A DNA stretch of 64,000 bases from Avena insularis (taxonomy: Eukaryota > Streptophyta > Magnoliopsida > Poales > Poaceae), in contig CM042685.1 in assembly GCA_023614405.1 (NCBI GenBank), positions 187,336,257 to 187,400,256 of the forward strand, given 5' to 3'. Positions 1 to 11,524 of this stretch are shown here, piece after piece. The notes under the pieces are model-generated. The model saw only the letters and a program-made list of their open reading frames with translations, was not told where the DNA came from and did not search any database. The first letter of the stretch is position 1. Every line of letters starts with the position of its first letter. A program made the translations under genes and the position numbers.

Positions 1-659
1 TTGATGGTCTCGAGGATTGCATATGCGCTTTCGCCTTGCAGTATCATGCGTTTTAGTGTGTACCTTAGGAAAGATGCATGCATTTCAGCATCATCGAGCG
101 GAATCGGTGTGGTTGATATTCTCCTCCTGGATTTACGACTTCCACGGGTGTTTCGATCTGGGATCCGGCTCCTACTGGGAGATCCACTCCAGATTCGACT
201 TGGTTCGCTAGGTCTTCTTCAGGTTCGTGTTTCTCCACTATCTCCGCAACTGGTGCGGGCTGGGTGGGATTAGGGATTTTTGAGATCCGGAACTCGCGCC
301 ACCTCCAGCGGACAAAGGGACCCGGAAAATTCTTACGCCTCTATCATCAACTGCTTTGGGGTGGGTTGGGCAGGTTTTAGCGAAAACCGATGTAAACATC
401 GATCTCGCCAAAAGACATGATTGTGTGGCGATCCGGCCTCGCTTTGTGGAATCAAGTCTCGTCGAGAATGATGAGAGGGACATCGCTGGCGTAGCGGATC
501 GACCAGCGGTGATAGTCTCGCCGATTCGATTCTTGCGATTCGCTGGGCAGATCCGTAGCTCACTTGCCCTTACGCAGTGGCGCCAGCTGTCGTCGGATTG
601 ATGACAAATCGCCATGAGGGGTCCTCGAGGCATCACGGAAGAGGGTGTGAGGCGTCTGA
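1..659 (-). mobile_element. Ty3/gypsy leader and start of gag region (partial, minus)
   Basis: Read on the minus strand, this follows directly from the LTR at 660-1080, so it is the 5' leader and beginning of the gag region of a minus-oriented gypsy element that continues beyond the window start. A GGCGCC-containing segment lies at about 571-577. The longest open stretch (238-636, minus) has no gag core, zinc knuckle or protease motif that I recognise. Reading frames change repeatedly. I treat it as untranslated leader plus degenerate N-terminal gag. The family assignment rests on the adjoining LTR, not on protein similarity. Confidence 0.5.
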
Positions 660-1080
660 TGTTCGGGGCGGTGAGCTACAAGTTTACCCAGTTGAATCCG
701 CCCGGCTTTGGGCGGATCCTACTCTGCCAGCAATCCCGATGTCTGGCGAGCTGAATATGGAGTTACAAGGGTTTCTCTGTGTGAGTTGAGGTCTAAAGTA
801 TTGAGTGTGTCTAAAGGCTCTCCCTAGGGCATATAGATATCCGACTAGGGTTTCTGAGAGATCTATCCGGTTACGTCTAAGAGTCGGTTACAAAGTACAT
901 CTTGAACTACAAGTAACATTATGAGCCTAAGTCGGTAAGTCTTCTGGTCCTTCCCGTAGCCGGATTGGACTCCGTCTTTCTCCCTGAGTGGGCCGCCCAT
1001 GAAGCAAAGCTCTAACCCGAAGTGGGCCACCCTGGTCAGTGAGGAACTATAAAGGATACCCAGAAAGTATATCCCCAACA
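660..1080 (-). repeat. Gypsy LTR, 421 bp, minus orientation
   Basis: On the minus strand the segment begins TGTTGGGGATATAC at 1080 and ends CCGCCCCGAACA at 660, giving TG...CA termini. The next minus-strand bases (659 downwards) resemble a GACGCC-type primer-binding site. The start resembles the gypsy LTR at 9385, so the two belong to related families. The right flank (1081 on) is a different element. No target duplication can be checked because the partner LTR is outside the window. Confidence 0.7.
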
Positions 1081-1331
1081 GTGGGCGGAGGATCATGAGG
1101 ACCACTCGAAGGACCACTCGGAGGACCCTAGGTACAATAAAGCAAGAGGCAAAAGAGACTCATAAGGCATTGATAAACAAAGACTGTAGTCAAATTCGAT
1201 AAATGTCAAGGAACACCCCCACAAAGCGCAGTTCAAGCAAAGGCTAAGCTTCAGCTACTACACATCGAAGACTAAGGGCGTTTTGTTTCTTCGACTTGAC
1301 TTGGCAGGGCTTCATCGCATTAGTGGCAGTC
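1081..1331. other. Gypsy 3' non-coding remnant
   Basis: No open frame or RNA gene is seen. The stretch lies between the inserted minus LTR and the 3' end of the antisense ORF of the Tat-like element, in the position expected for sequence between pol and the antisense extra ORF of that element. Confidence 0.4.
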
Positions 1332-3144
1332 TCAACACCATGGACTTGCCGGTGGTAGCCCAGATGCCATGGTTTTCACCGCCTTCACTCGTCGCCGCTC
1401 CTTGGAGTACTTGGCGACTATCTCGATAAGTTGAGGACCATATTTAGTGCAGCTACCAGCGAAGGGAGCAAACACTACCTGCTGGCCTCCGGCATCGACA
1501 GGCATCGCCTCGGAAATAGCGGCGGGATCCATCTCCATGCCATGGGCTTGCACCATCGCGAGTGCCATGGTGGAGCTGACTGAAGTTCATAATTCCTGGG
1601 AACACCTCCGAGGATTCCACTAGGTCTTCAAGGTTGTCGATCAGCCCAGCCTTGGGAGTTAAATCCTCACGGATGTGATTGATCACATCCTTGTCCCTCC
1701 CCAGCGTCTCCTGGAGGGAAACACTACGGTCTTCGGTAAAGCAGCGGCGCCCTTAGCGCATCCAGCGTGACGCTGGGCGTCAAAGCTCAGGCCAGCATCT
1801 ACATATACAAAGTGTGCACAACAACATGACATCAAGCAAAGAGCAATGCAAATCCAGCTGAAAAAATACCTGAGAGGGACTTGGAAATCATGAAAAGTTG
1901 TTCTTCGAACAACTTCTCCCTCTCAGCAGTGGAAGCGCGTAGATCCTCTTCACGCTTTCGCGATTCCTCCAGAGTTGCGACTGCTTCGTCACGATTCTTC
2001 ACCACCGCGGCAAGCGCCTTCTCGAGGAAGCAGCATGACGAAGAAGTTCATTGTGCTCAACTACAAACCACGGGATGTATCATCAATCAATTTATAAATT
2101 TCACGAAGACAAAAGCGAAGCCAAAACTAACCTTCGACAGCGTGGTGGCGATTGTCTAGCGAGCGTGTTGTCAACCCATGACAAGGACTTGCCCGCCATG
2201 AGCAGCTTCCTTCATAATGAGCTGCATCAAAAGGAAAACAAGGTTCAAGCGGCACAAAATATAAATTTGACGCCTAGCAGCAAAAGCAGGGCGCTTACGT
2301 GATCCTCCAAGGACTACGAAGATGACGCAGCGATCGTCAAAAGCGCAACTCCATCTGGTGTTCCCTCGGCATGCGGGGTGCTCGAAAATTGTGCACAGGT
2401 GGGCCACCACTAGAGGAGAAGGAGACCGTTCGCCACCTCCTTTGCCTTGGAGTACTGCGACTCTGGATTCTTTCACAAATTGGACATCGTCGAAGATGGC
2501 GACAACTGTTTGACTACAAAGCGTACCTTTTTCCACTTGAAAAAGCAACTTCAAAGAGAACAAGACAAACTCGCAAACATCAAAAACTTACCAAGCAAAT
2601 TTGTCAAGGTCAAAGGAGTCATCCGATGACTCCTTCGCCGATGTAGCTTCTTCCGAGAAGGAGGAGCCATGGCGCGTACAGGCACGGCTGGGATTGGCTC
2701 CTCTACAGCAGCAGAAGGACCTTCCGGCATCTTCGGGGAAGAGGCGTCAGAATCCTTGCTGCCGGAGCGCTTGCGAGTGTCCTGATCGCTGGACTCGGGG
2801 GATCCCTCCTCCTCTTCAATCGGTCGATTCCGACTCGTCCTATTCATCCACTTCGCGAGGGATAACCCCCTCAGGACAAGGGGCAAATTGGAAGACACCT
2901 TCCATCCTGCATTGAAGATACATCATTATATATCAAACACCATAGCGGCACTCCACAAACAAAGTTACTTCACGGTACAATTCTACCTCGGGAGGAGGGT
3001 TAGGCGTCGAAAGGAGGCTGTTGGTTACTGGGAGAACCTCCTTGGCGGTGTTCTTGGTCACCAATCACAACCTCCTGTCTACCTCACCCTTGAAATGCCT
3101 TGGCGGATATCGAGTGACATCACTCACACCAGCCCAGCAGTACA
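1332..3144 (-). pseudogene. Antisense extra ORF of Tat-like gypsy element, 3' exons
   Basis: Downstream half of an antisense gene carried by a plus-oriented gypsy element. Going down the minus strand I see an acidic, Ser/Glu-rich exon (about 2592-2906) that starts after a pyrimidine-rich tract and CAG. Exons follow at about 2299-2505, 2132-2221, 1870-2060 and 1332-1798. Each is bounded by GT...AG, giving introns of 71-86 bp. The 1870-2060 exon reads in one frame as a charged, heptad-like coiled coil. The last exon has a compact conserved-looking tail (1332-1568). A frameshift near 1560-1580 and one stop in the 2132-2221 exon indicate decay. Extra ORFs of this architecture, with an N-terminal PF04195 domain and a C-terminal coiled coil, are known from Tat-lineage elements. 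Their function is unknown. Confidence 0.6.
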
Positions 3145-4713
3145 TGATACATTGCAAATGTATCTATAATTTTTGTTGTTCCATGCTTGGTTTTATCCAC
3201 TTTATTGTGTTTTGTCCACACTTTGGAGTACTTTTCATATGATTTCTTGGACTAACCTATTAACAAGAGCCACGATTACCCATTGCCTATTTTCTGCTGT
3301 TTTTGGTTCCAGGAAAGTCAGAAAATGAATATTCTCGAAATTGGACGGGACAAAAGCCAAAGTGCCTATTTTTCCAGAAGTCATCAGATGCCAGAATACG
3401 AGACGGAGAAGGGCTGGGGGTCAGCCACACCACCTGGCCGCGCGGCCAAGCCTGCAGCGCCGAGGTGGTTTGGCCGACCCAGCACCCTCGGCCCCTCATA
3501 CGCCTATAAGATGCCCTCGGGGCTGAAAACCCTAAGTGCCGATCAAAAATCCACGAAAAGAGTCTTTAGCGCCGTCATCTCCATCCCTAGATCAGGAGGG
3601 ATCTGAAGCTCTTCGGCACCTGTCGGAGAGAATTCACCACAGAGCCTTCTTCATCACCATGCAAGCCTCCGGTGTGATGCGTGAGTAGTTCATCCTTGGA
3701 CTACGGATGCATGTAGTATCTAGATGGCTGGTTCTCCTCCTTTGTACTTTCATGTTTAGATCTTGTGAGCTCCATTCATGATCAAGATCATCTATTTGTA
3801 ATTCTGCATGTTGTGTTTGCGGGGATCCGATGGATATTGAGATGCTATTTCATATTGATTATTGATTCTATCATGTCTTTGTTATTTGTGATCTTGCATG
3901 CTTTCCGTTGTTAGTAGCTATCTTGGCCAAGTAGATGCTAGAAACTCCAAGAGTTAGTATTTATGCTCGATAGTGGGTTCATGCCTCTGGTAATCTGGGG
4001 AAGTGACAAAAATCTCTAAGGTACTAGATGTGTTGTTGCTACTAGGGAGAAAACAACAACCCTTGGTTCATAGAACAATCGTATTGTTTACTTTACACGC
4101 AATTAAATACTGCAATAATCTGTTGCTTGCAACTTAATCTTGGAGGGGTTAGGATGCTAACTTTGAAGGTAGATTATTAGTCATAGATGCAGTTGGATGG
4201 CGGTCTATGTATAATGTTGTAATGCCCAATCAAGTTCCAAAGGAGTCAAGATGATTAGTATATGCATGTATTGCTTTCTCGATGTTTGTCAATTGCCCCG
4301 CTGTAATTTGTTCACCCAGCATGTTATCTATGTTAAGGAGAGCCACCTCTAGTGAACTATGGATCTCGGTCCTTTTCTTTTACATACAATCTATAAATTG
4401 TTTATTGCTTTGTGTTTACTTTCTGCAAACTATTACTTCCTTCCATTCGATACGTTTAATCCTTTGTTTTCAGCAAAACCGGTGAGATTGACAACCTCAT
4501 AGCAAGTTGGGGACAGAGTTATGTGGTTGTGTTGTGCGGAATCTCACGTTGCTACCAGCACTGGTAGTGCCACACCAAGGCTCGACTAGCAACACCTTTG
4601 GGGTGTTTCCTTGCTCTCTACTGGTTCGATTAAACCTTGGTTTCATAACTGAGAAACTTCTTGCTGTGCTCATCATACCTTCCTCTTGGGGTTCCCCAGC
4701 AGGCTCTACATCA
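3145..4713 (+). mobile_element. Athila-type solo LTR inserted in the antisense ORF
   Basis: It begins TGATACATTGC at 3145 and is colinear over its length with the LTRs of the element at 21750-28602, which lie in the opposite orientation. Shared landmarks are the TTCCATGC block near the start, the mid-LTR segment ending near 4320, and the TTGGGGTTCCCC block near 4690. The last tens of bases are degraded (expected ...GGGCCATCA, seen CTCTACATCA), so the 3' boundary is approximate. No internal domain follows, so it is read as a solo LTR. I could not confirm a target duplication. Confidence 0.7.
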
Positions 4714-5565
4714 ACAACATGCTGCTCGGTACATTGGGTGGACTACGCTTGCAGTGGGCGTGTGGCGCAACCACGTGCGAATAAAGTGTCGCCACCCTCT
4801 TCTTTGCCTATCGACCTTCGAGGTCACAGAGCAGCGCTTATACATCACCTCCGTTTCCTCGGATTACTTTGGCATCACGACATTCTTCTAGGGTGCCTCC
4901 TCTTGCAATCGGCAGGATGGAAGGCGTGAGTCGTAGTGCTCTCCGTCGGCCTTACAGTGAATGTAGAACCACTTGTCTCTCCACCCTTGGACAGACGCGG
5001 TGAGATTGTTGTCAAAGCAGGTGATAGAGGATTCGACATGGATCCAGCATCCTCCTATGTCATAGACTACCGAACTGGACGCCCACTGACGTTTCAGCTT
5101 AAAAAGCCTCTTTAAGAGGCCAAAGTGTGGCTCGATTCCGAGCCATCATTCGCAAAGCGTGATGAAACAAGAAATGTGGAGAATGGAATTTGAGGACAGC
5201 TGGTGCGGCTGGAGCCCATAGAAACAAAGGAGACCCCTGAAGAAAGGATGCAGGGGGAGAGAGAGACGTCGGATGATGAACACAAGGAACATCACCGGAA
5301 ACACAGAGGAGGACAAGGATTACCTCGTCAGCGGGTACTGAGTCATCTTCAGCGGTAGAAGAGCTCCATCTTGGCAATGAAGATGCAGCTCGGAAGGCTT
5401 GATGATGGATGCTCGCCAGGCACCATTGGTGACGCGGGTGCCCGCACCCTTCTTCTTCCTAGCGCTAGCGGTGCTGGTGCCCACGATGGTGGTACCACCC
5501 TTCTTCTTGGTGGCGGCATTGGTGGCCGCAGATCCAGTGGCGGCGCCTCCCTTCTTCTTACCCAT
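4714..5565 (-). pseudogene. Antisense extra ORF, N-terminal PF04195-like exon
   Basis: The minus-strand start codon at 5565 opens a Lys/Gly/Ala/Thr-rich leader (MGKKKGG...). The segment WRASIIKPSELH...DGALLP follows at about residues 49-71. This matches the N-terminus of the plant 'putative gypsy type transposon' domain (PF04195). A frameshift near 5340 moves the frame. The next frame (to 5099) keeps the domain's FLQGSPLF...WAP and LWPLKEAF-like blocks in degraded form. The reading then decays toward 4714, where the LTR at 3145-4713 interrupts it. It is antisense to the host element. This is a dead copy of a protein of unknown role. Confidence 0.65.
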
Positions 5566-6884
5566 CTTTCAATGGCAGTGTGAACGGAGAAAGTAACTGG
5601 GGAAGACATGCAGCTGGTCCAGTGCCGTGAAGAGGAAGCGCGCAAGGAAGCAGAGAGAGCAACAATGGCGAAGGAGGCACGAGCAAGAAGAGAGATGTGG
5701 AAAATTACCACAGCTGCGTTGCTACTTAACCTCCTCACGGATGCCATCCAACGGCTAGCAGAAACCTTATTGGACGCGTGGCGTACATCGACATCTACAC
5801 GTGGCAAGGGTGAATCACGAACCGTCCCCCACTACCCCCATTATGCGCGGAAATCGAGGAGACGTAGTTAAAACAGAAGATTACGCACGCCCAGTCAGAA
5901 AGTGGGACCCACCGCTCGTCACGTCCCGTCAAAGCCGCTCACGCGGGAAACTACGGTCATCACATCGTCAGCACTGACGTCATCGACTCATGTAGCAGAA
6001 GATTTTGACTACATTAGTCCTTGATCGAGTCTTCGACTCAACCAAGCACTCGGGCTACTCCTAACGGGAGGCGCTGGCACAAAAGAATTTTTATGCGAGT
6101 ATGAACATTCAAAGACAAACCCATCACTTTCGAATCAACGATTGATTGTGGTCTGAGTTACTCCCATAGGGGGCGTCGGAAGCACATTCGACTAAAACAA
6201 GCAATCAAAAGGCGGCAGCGATCAAATGTTTTAGTCCCCACTCGAGTCTACGACTCGAATAGGCACTTCGAGGGCTACTCCATAGGGGCGTGGTCACGCA
6301 CCCTATGATTATTTTTCCTTGTACATCGTAATGTGTGTTGATAACATCCACACTCGAATGCTATGGAGACTCCGCTTCATATTTTACCTACAAAGAGATT
6401 ACGTCTCACAGGCCACCGAATCATCTCGCGATGACAAAAATTCGGATGTCGTGCTTACAGCGTGAAGATAAGACCTGAATAAGGCCTGGCAACGCATCTG
6501 CTGCACACTACCAGAAATATATTTGTACCTACAGGTACGATGAACATGTCTTGATGGATGCGTCGAGTGCTCACACTTATACACTCGAATTCGACTCCTG
6601 TAAGACCTCCGACTGAGTCGAATTCGCCAACACTTTTCCAAATTGAGTGCGGGACTCGAGTTTCGATAGATTCGTTTTTCCTAAGGCAATTAGCGATAAC
6701 GATACATCGGATAAATCGAGCACGTATATCTACAATCCCTATGACACAAACAGAACACTTTCGAAAAAATGATGGGTCATGCACTGAAACACTTCATGAA
6801 GTCCAGATCTCTGCGATTCCCTTTGGACACTCGAACTACTAACATGGGTATACCCTACAGGTACTTGAGTTTGGTATATACGGC
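5566..6884 (+). mobile_element. Tat-like gypsy 3' UTR with tandem repeats, and LTR start
   Basis: Non-coding. Three degenerate units of about 110 bp are recognisable by a GGCTACTCC...GGGGGCG block at about 6050, 6157 and 6270. Each is preceded by CTCGA/TCGACTC-rich sequence. Hypervariable 3' UTR repeats next to extra ORFs are typical of the Tat lineage. The sequence then runs into the 5' part of the element's 3' LTR, whose exact start I could not place. It is interrupted at 6885 by a solo LTR and resumes at 8225. Confidence 0.5.
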
Positions 6885-8224
6885 TGATGACCCACAAGTA
6901 TAGGGGATGTATCACAGTATTTCCGAGGGAAGGGAAACCCAATTTATTGATTCGACACAAGGGGATCCAAAGAATATTTATAAGCCTTAACAATTGAGTT
7001 GTCAATTCAAGTGCACTTTTTGAAACAATCTTCCTCACATCAGTTTATCGTATAGCAGTTTTGTAGTAGGAATAGTAAAGTAATAGCGATAGTAAAAGTA
7101 AAGATGATAGTAATAATTGCGATGTGATGGGATTAGGCGGTAGGCATAGGGATGGATGGACAGGCATTGCATGGACAAGACAATTCACATGGCAATCAAA
7201 ACATAGGCAATTGCAGATAAATAAGATAAAGCATCCAAGTACTAGATAATCATAGACATGTGTTCCATATATAGTCATACGTGCTTTAATGAGAACTTGC
7301 ACAACATCTTTTGTCCTGACCCGTTTGCGTTGGGCCTCAAGGAACTCACGGCAATTAAGGTGCTCCTTTTAATAGACACCGAGCAAAGCATTAACACTCT
7401 GTGAACACATGTGATCCTAACATCAAAGCGATTCCGTTCGGTTATCCCGATTTCTGTCACTTTAGGGCCTTTGGTTCCGGATAACAACGTGTGTATACAA
7501 CTTGCAGGTAAGACAAAAAACAATACTATCATAATGAATCAATAACATGTTCAGATCTGAAATCATAGCTTTTCGGGCCCTAGTGACAAGCATTAAGCAT
7601 AACAAGTCGCGACAAAGTCAAAAAGAACTAATAAAAGATACTAGGCACCATGCCCTAACAATCTGATGCCATTAGATGAACAATCTCATCAAATCCCTAC
7701 CATCCCCATAGCCTACGGCGGGGATTACTCACTCATAGATGGAAACATGGATGGTCGATGGAGAAGCGATGGTGATGATGATAAGCGTTGATCTCCTCAA
7801 TTCCCGTCCGACGAGTGCCAGAACGGAGTTTCTGGTTCTGAATCACGAAATCTGGTGGTGGCGGTGGAGCGGAACTCTTTCTGGAAAAACGTCGAACCCC
7901 CCCCCCTGAGTTTTTAGGTCAGAAGGTAACTTATAGGTGAAGGGGGAGACCGAGGGGGTGCCTGGGGCAGACAGACCACCCCAGCGCGGCCGACCTAGCA
8001 TGCGGCCGGTGTGGTGTGGCCCTAGCCCCACTCGTGTTCAGCTCCGTGAGTCTTACGGCGAAATAGGATTTTTGGCATATTTTCCGGGATTTTTCACGAT
8101 AGTTGATTTTCTGCACACAAACTAGACACCAAAGTAATTCTGCTGAAAGCAGCGTCGGTCCGTGAGTTTAGAGGAGAAACAATAGAAAAGTGTTCAGGAA
8201 AGTAGATAGGTTTTGGGCGTATCA
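6885..8224 (-). mobile_element. Solo LTR, 1340 bp, Athila-like, minus orientation
   Basis: The minus strand reads TGATACGCCC... from 8224 to ...GGGTCATCA at 6885, giving TG/CA ends. Flanking 5-mers are ACGGC (6880-6884) and ACAAC (8225-8229). They differ only by two G-to-A transitions, so they are a plausible aged target duplication. There is no internal domain. It interrupts the LTR of the Tat-like element. Confidence 0.7.
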
Positions 8225-8658
8225 ACAACCCGAATCGTGACCCACGATTTTACCAAGGCCCAATGCAGAATTCGGGTGACCCACGGACTCTTTGATTGCT
8301 TGCGAGACAAGAAGAAGCTTAAGATAGAAAGTTCAAAGGGCAAACCCTAATCTGTAACCGACTCGACCTGCTACCCGGGACCTAGCCTATCTATATAAAG
8401 GCTAGGAGGGGGAGGTGAGGAGGACAATCACAACCGTAGTTTCCAACTCTCACAGGATTGCATCTGCGCCATGTAATCTTGATTCGCCGTTATTTCCAAA
8501 GCGGATAAGCGGGGTAGGGACCTCTACGAGGCTTGAACCTGGGTAAACCTTGTGTCCCTGTGTGCTTGTTTGCTAGCCGATTTATGCCTCTAGCGCTCCC
8601 TCCTTCTCCAAAACCCAAGTCCATAACAATGGACATTGACGAGTCGAACCCTCGTCAC
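8225..8658 (+). repeat. 3' portion of the Tat-like element's 3' LTR
   Basis: It carries a plus-strand TATA box (CTATATAAAG, about 8391-8400) and then a GC-rich transcribed segment with the motif CTTGAACCTGGGTAAACC. That motif is shared with the LTR at 9385-9905. The segment closes near ACGAGTCGAACCCTCGTCA. The promoter orientation agrees with a plus-strand element whose extra ORF is antisense. Confidence 0.55.
8391..8400 (+). promoter_or_regulatory. LTR TATA box
   Basis: CTATATAAAG upstream of a GC-rich, AGGAGG-containing leader inside the LTR. The position and orientation suit the retrotransposon promoter. Confidence 0.5.
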
Positions 8659-9384
8659 ATATAATGACGAATTTCTTGTGATCTAAACTTGAGTAGCATG
8701 CGATAATGAGTACTTGTGGTTAGCGATACATGAGACATTCAATTTGGTGGGTCAAGCATATAAAGTATAGAAAGATGCTTATGATGGGGGTAAATGGAAC
8801 CAAATACTAATGATGAACTGTTGATCAATCATAAATTTAATGAGATAGAGTTTGGAAGCTAAATAGGCCTTTGCACATGTTTTAATCCATGCTTACTTTT
8901 GGTACAAGATAAAAAAATGTCTTAAGGGAAGACATAAAACTAAGAAGTGAGTCTTCCAGGTCAAGGGCATGAAACTAAGAAGTAGCCCAAAAATAAAAGT
9001 AGAGGCATAAAACACCAATGCCAATTATAGGAAGATTACATTATTCTATAGGTTCATCAAAGTGTGCTTGAAGGTTTGTTTGTCCCTCATTTGTTTTATC
9101 ACATCATTACTTATTGTTTGACATGTTTATAGTGCAAAAGATACAACTTGATAGTACCTTACGTATTATGTTTCATTGAAAGGATTTGAACCTATGATCT
9201 TTACATGATAATGAAAAAGCAAAAGTAACAAACTCCAAAGTCCATGTTTATTTTATCACCTTCATGCTCGAGGATGAGAAGAGGTTAAGTTTGGGGATGT
9301 TGATGCATGTAAAATGCATACATGAACTTTGTAGTTTGTCAACATGTTTATCCACATAAATGTCTCTAATCGGCTAAATGGTAC
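8659..9384 (+). mobile_element. 3' end of an Athila-like element with PPT and LTR start
   Basis: AT-rich non-coding sequence ends in CTCGAGGATG...GGTTAAGTTTGGGGATGT (to 9300). This is the same polypurine-tract context that precedes the 3' LTR of the element at 21750-28602. An LTR begins TGATGCATG at 9301 but is cut off near 9384 by the next element. No coding sequence is recognised. Confidence 0.55.
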
Positions 9385-9905
9385 TATTGGGGATATGCAA
9401 AATGGGTATCACCATTGCATGTCTCTAATCCGGCTAACCCGGGTGGCCCACAGTTGGTAGAATGGCCCATGGCCTGCTGGGCGGCCCAAATAAATGGATC
9501 TAGAAGGGAGGCCCATGGGATATAGGAAGAGCTACGTGGACATCACCGACATACTCGAGACCTTGGAGTATAAGACACGAAGAGTAGTTAGTATTAGTGT
9601 AGGACTCTATAACTTGCAGCAAGGTCCTTTCCATGTAACCCTAGGTTCTGGTACTTTTATAAACCGGTCCTGTGTGAGCCTTTAGGACACGATTCATAAA
9701 ACCCTCGCATAGCAAACCGATCTCTGTAACTCGGTGTATTGCCATTATAGTGATTTATAGAAGGAGTAGAGTTCCGCCACCGTTGTGGGACTTGAACCTG
9801 GGTAAACTGTATTACCTCGTACCCGCCAACTCGCCGCCTTACCCCGTCTCTAAACATGCTCTATGAGGACCCCTTCATGGCGTACTCGTCGGTAATACCA
9901 CGATA
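9385..9905 (+). repeat. Gypsy 5' LTR, 521 bp
   Basis: It starts TATTGGGGATATGC (TGTTGGGG with one G-to-A change) and ends ...CACGATA just before a primer-binding site. It is colinear with the LTR at 53368-53932: the GGGTATCACCATTGCA block, a run of shared blocks, a TATA-like TTTATAAACC at about 9656, and an ACTTGAACCTGGGTAAAC motif. I interpret it as the 5' LTR of the element interrupted by all insertions up to 53368. Confidence 0.75.
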
Positions 9906-9906
9906 G

Positions 9907-9924
9907 TTGGCGCCCACCATGGGG
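9907..9924 (+). other. Primer-binding site
   Basis: TTGGCGCCCACCATGGGG immediately follows the LTR. The TGGCGCC start is the usual tRNA-primer complement in plant gypsy elements. The same site, slightly scrambled, follows the LTR copy at 53368-53932. Confidence 0.7.
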
Positions 9925-11524
9925 AAAGAGGCGCTTCGAGCTCTACACCAGGCGAGCTCCAAGCTCTTCACGAGAATCGGTGACACTGTAGCCATTAGGT
10001 GCATCAACTTTTTGGCAACGTCCCGATCATCCCTCCGGACGAGTTCTGGGTACCGGCAAAGACAAACCCTACCCGCTGCTCCATCATCCCGATTGGAACA
10101 TCCACATCTTCATCGGCGGAACTAACTTTCGGGTCCTAGCTCCTAGGAAGTGAGCTTCGTCAAGGCCCTTACGGACCGCCTCACAGGGAAGGATACGTTC
10201 ACGGAAGAATCTAGGCCATATCTCTCTCTACAGTATGACAACTCAGGTCAGGAAAATTCAAGGCCCACCCAAACCGCCCCTGTGCAGGCTATAATGGTGG
10301 AAGGACCCCGCAAATCCACTTGGCTTCCCTGAGCGTTAGAGATTCAGAGGTCGCACTTTGTCGGTGTTGTCACCATCTTCGATCTGGCCAGATGCTTTCA
10401 GAGGGAAGGAGAATCTCCCCGTGAATACCTTGCTAGATGGATGAGGGTAAGGGAAACCCTCGAGGGTGACCATGTTGACGAACTTGTCTACCACTTTGTG
10501 GAAGGGCTCATGCCTGAAACGCTCCTCCGGCATACACTCCGAAAGAGGTAGGCCACCAGCCCGCCTACCCTTGGTGAGATGGTCACAATCGTCAATGACT
10601 ACGTGGACTCTGAGGAGAACACCCAGGCCATGCCTGGTTCTAAAGTCGGAGGAAACAACAACAACAACAACAGCCATCCACCATCCCCCTCCACCTTCGT
10701 CGTCAACAACACTGAAGCCAACTCCGACTCAGTGCTCAACGCACTATACACCGACATCAACATGGATGGCAGAGGCTCGGACGCTAACTTGTAGGAATGT
10801 GATGTTGTTATGAGGAGATCGAGAAGAAGATTGAGAAGGAGGAGTGCCTAGAAAGCCACCACTTCCGCCAGTGCTAGTAAGCCATCGGGAACATGATGGA
10901 AGAAGGCGGATGGGAACCGGGCCTAAAAGAGCTCGCCACACTGCGCTTACAGGCGGCAACAAAGAAAACGCTGACCCTCCGAGTCGACCAAAGCCATGCC
11001 CCTCCGGTTATTCCCCATGACGTGAGGAACTCACTATAGGCCCCAATACCGCCAAGCAAACAAATCTGCCGCCACCGCTACCATCAACATCGGTAGCTGG
11101 TAACCCATTGCTTACTCCCACCGACAAGGCTATATACGGTCCACTACCGTCTAGCCCATTTCCGCCATATACGGAGCATTATGGAGCTCGGTGAGAAACA
11201 TGCAGAAATCCTCGCGGAGGCCAAGTGCATTGTAGAACAGGTAGCCCAGCTGGATAGAGATTTGTCCAAGGCACAGCAATCCATCAAGGCGGCAAAAGCA
11301 ATGGAGGTTGAATAGCGGTTGCTATTGAAGCACAAGGCAAAAGCACTAGCTTGTGTTGTCGAAGACCCGGCGTTAGGCACATTGGGATGGAATGCATCCA
11401 AACCGTGTGGCCACCCCATAGATTGATTTAGAGGGAGGCGGTGATGCCAACTCCTGCCCTCAACATGGTCTTCGCCAAGACCATCCTAAAGCAGACAGTC
11501 ACTAGGCGGTGGCTTGGGTCTAGA
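9925..11524 (+). pseudogene. Gypsy gag region, degenerate
   Basis: Gag region of the element whose LTR precedes it. In plus frames I read a Retrotrans_gag-like core around 10350-10610, with the motif REGESPREYLARWM, then a VDELVYHFVEGL segment, then GEMVTIVNDYVDSEEN. Next comes an Asn/Ser-rich linker. Around 11170-11330 there is a coiled coil (AEILAEAK...AQQSIKAAKA). Frameshifts and stops separate these blocks. The segment is colinear with 53960-55123 down to the assembly gap. The sequence stops at 11524 where the long LTR inserts. Confidence 0.65.
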
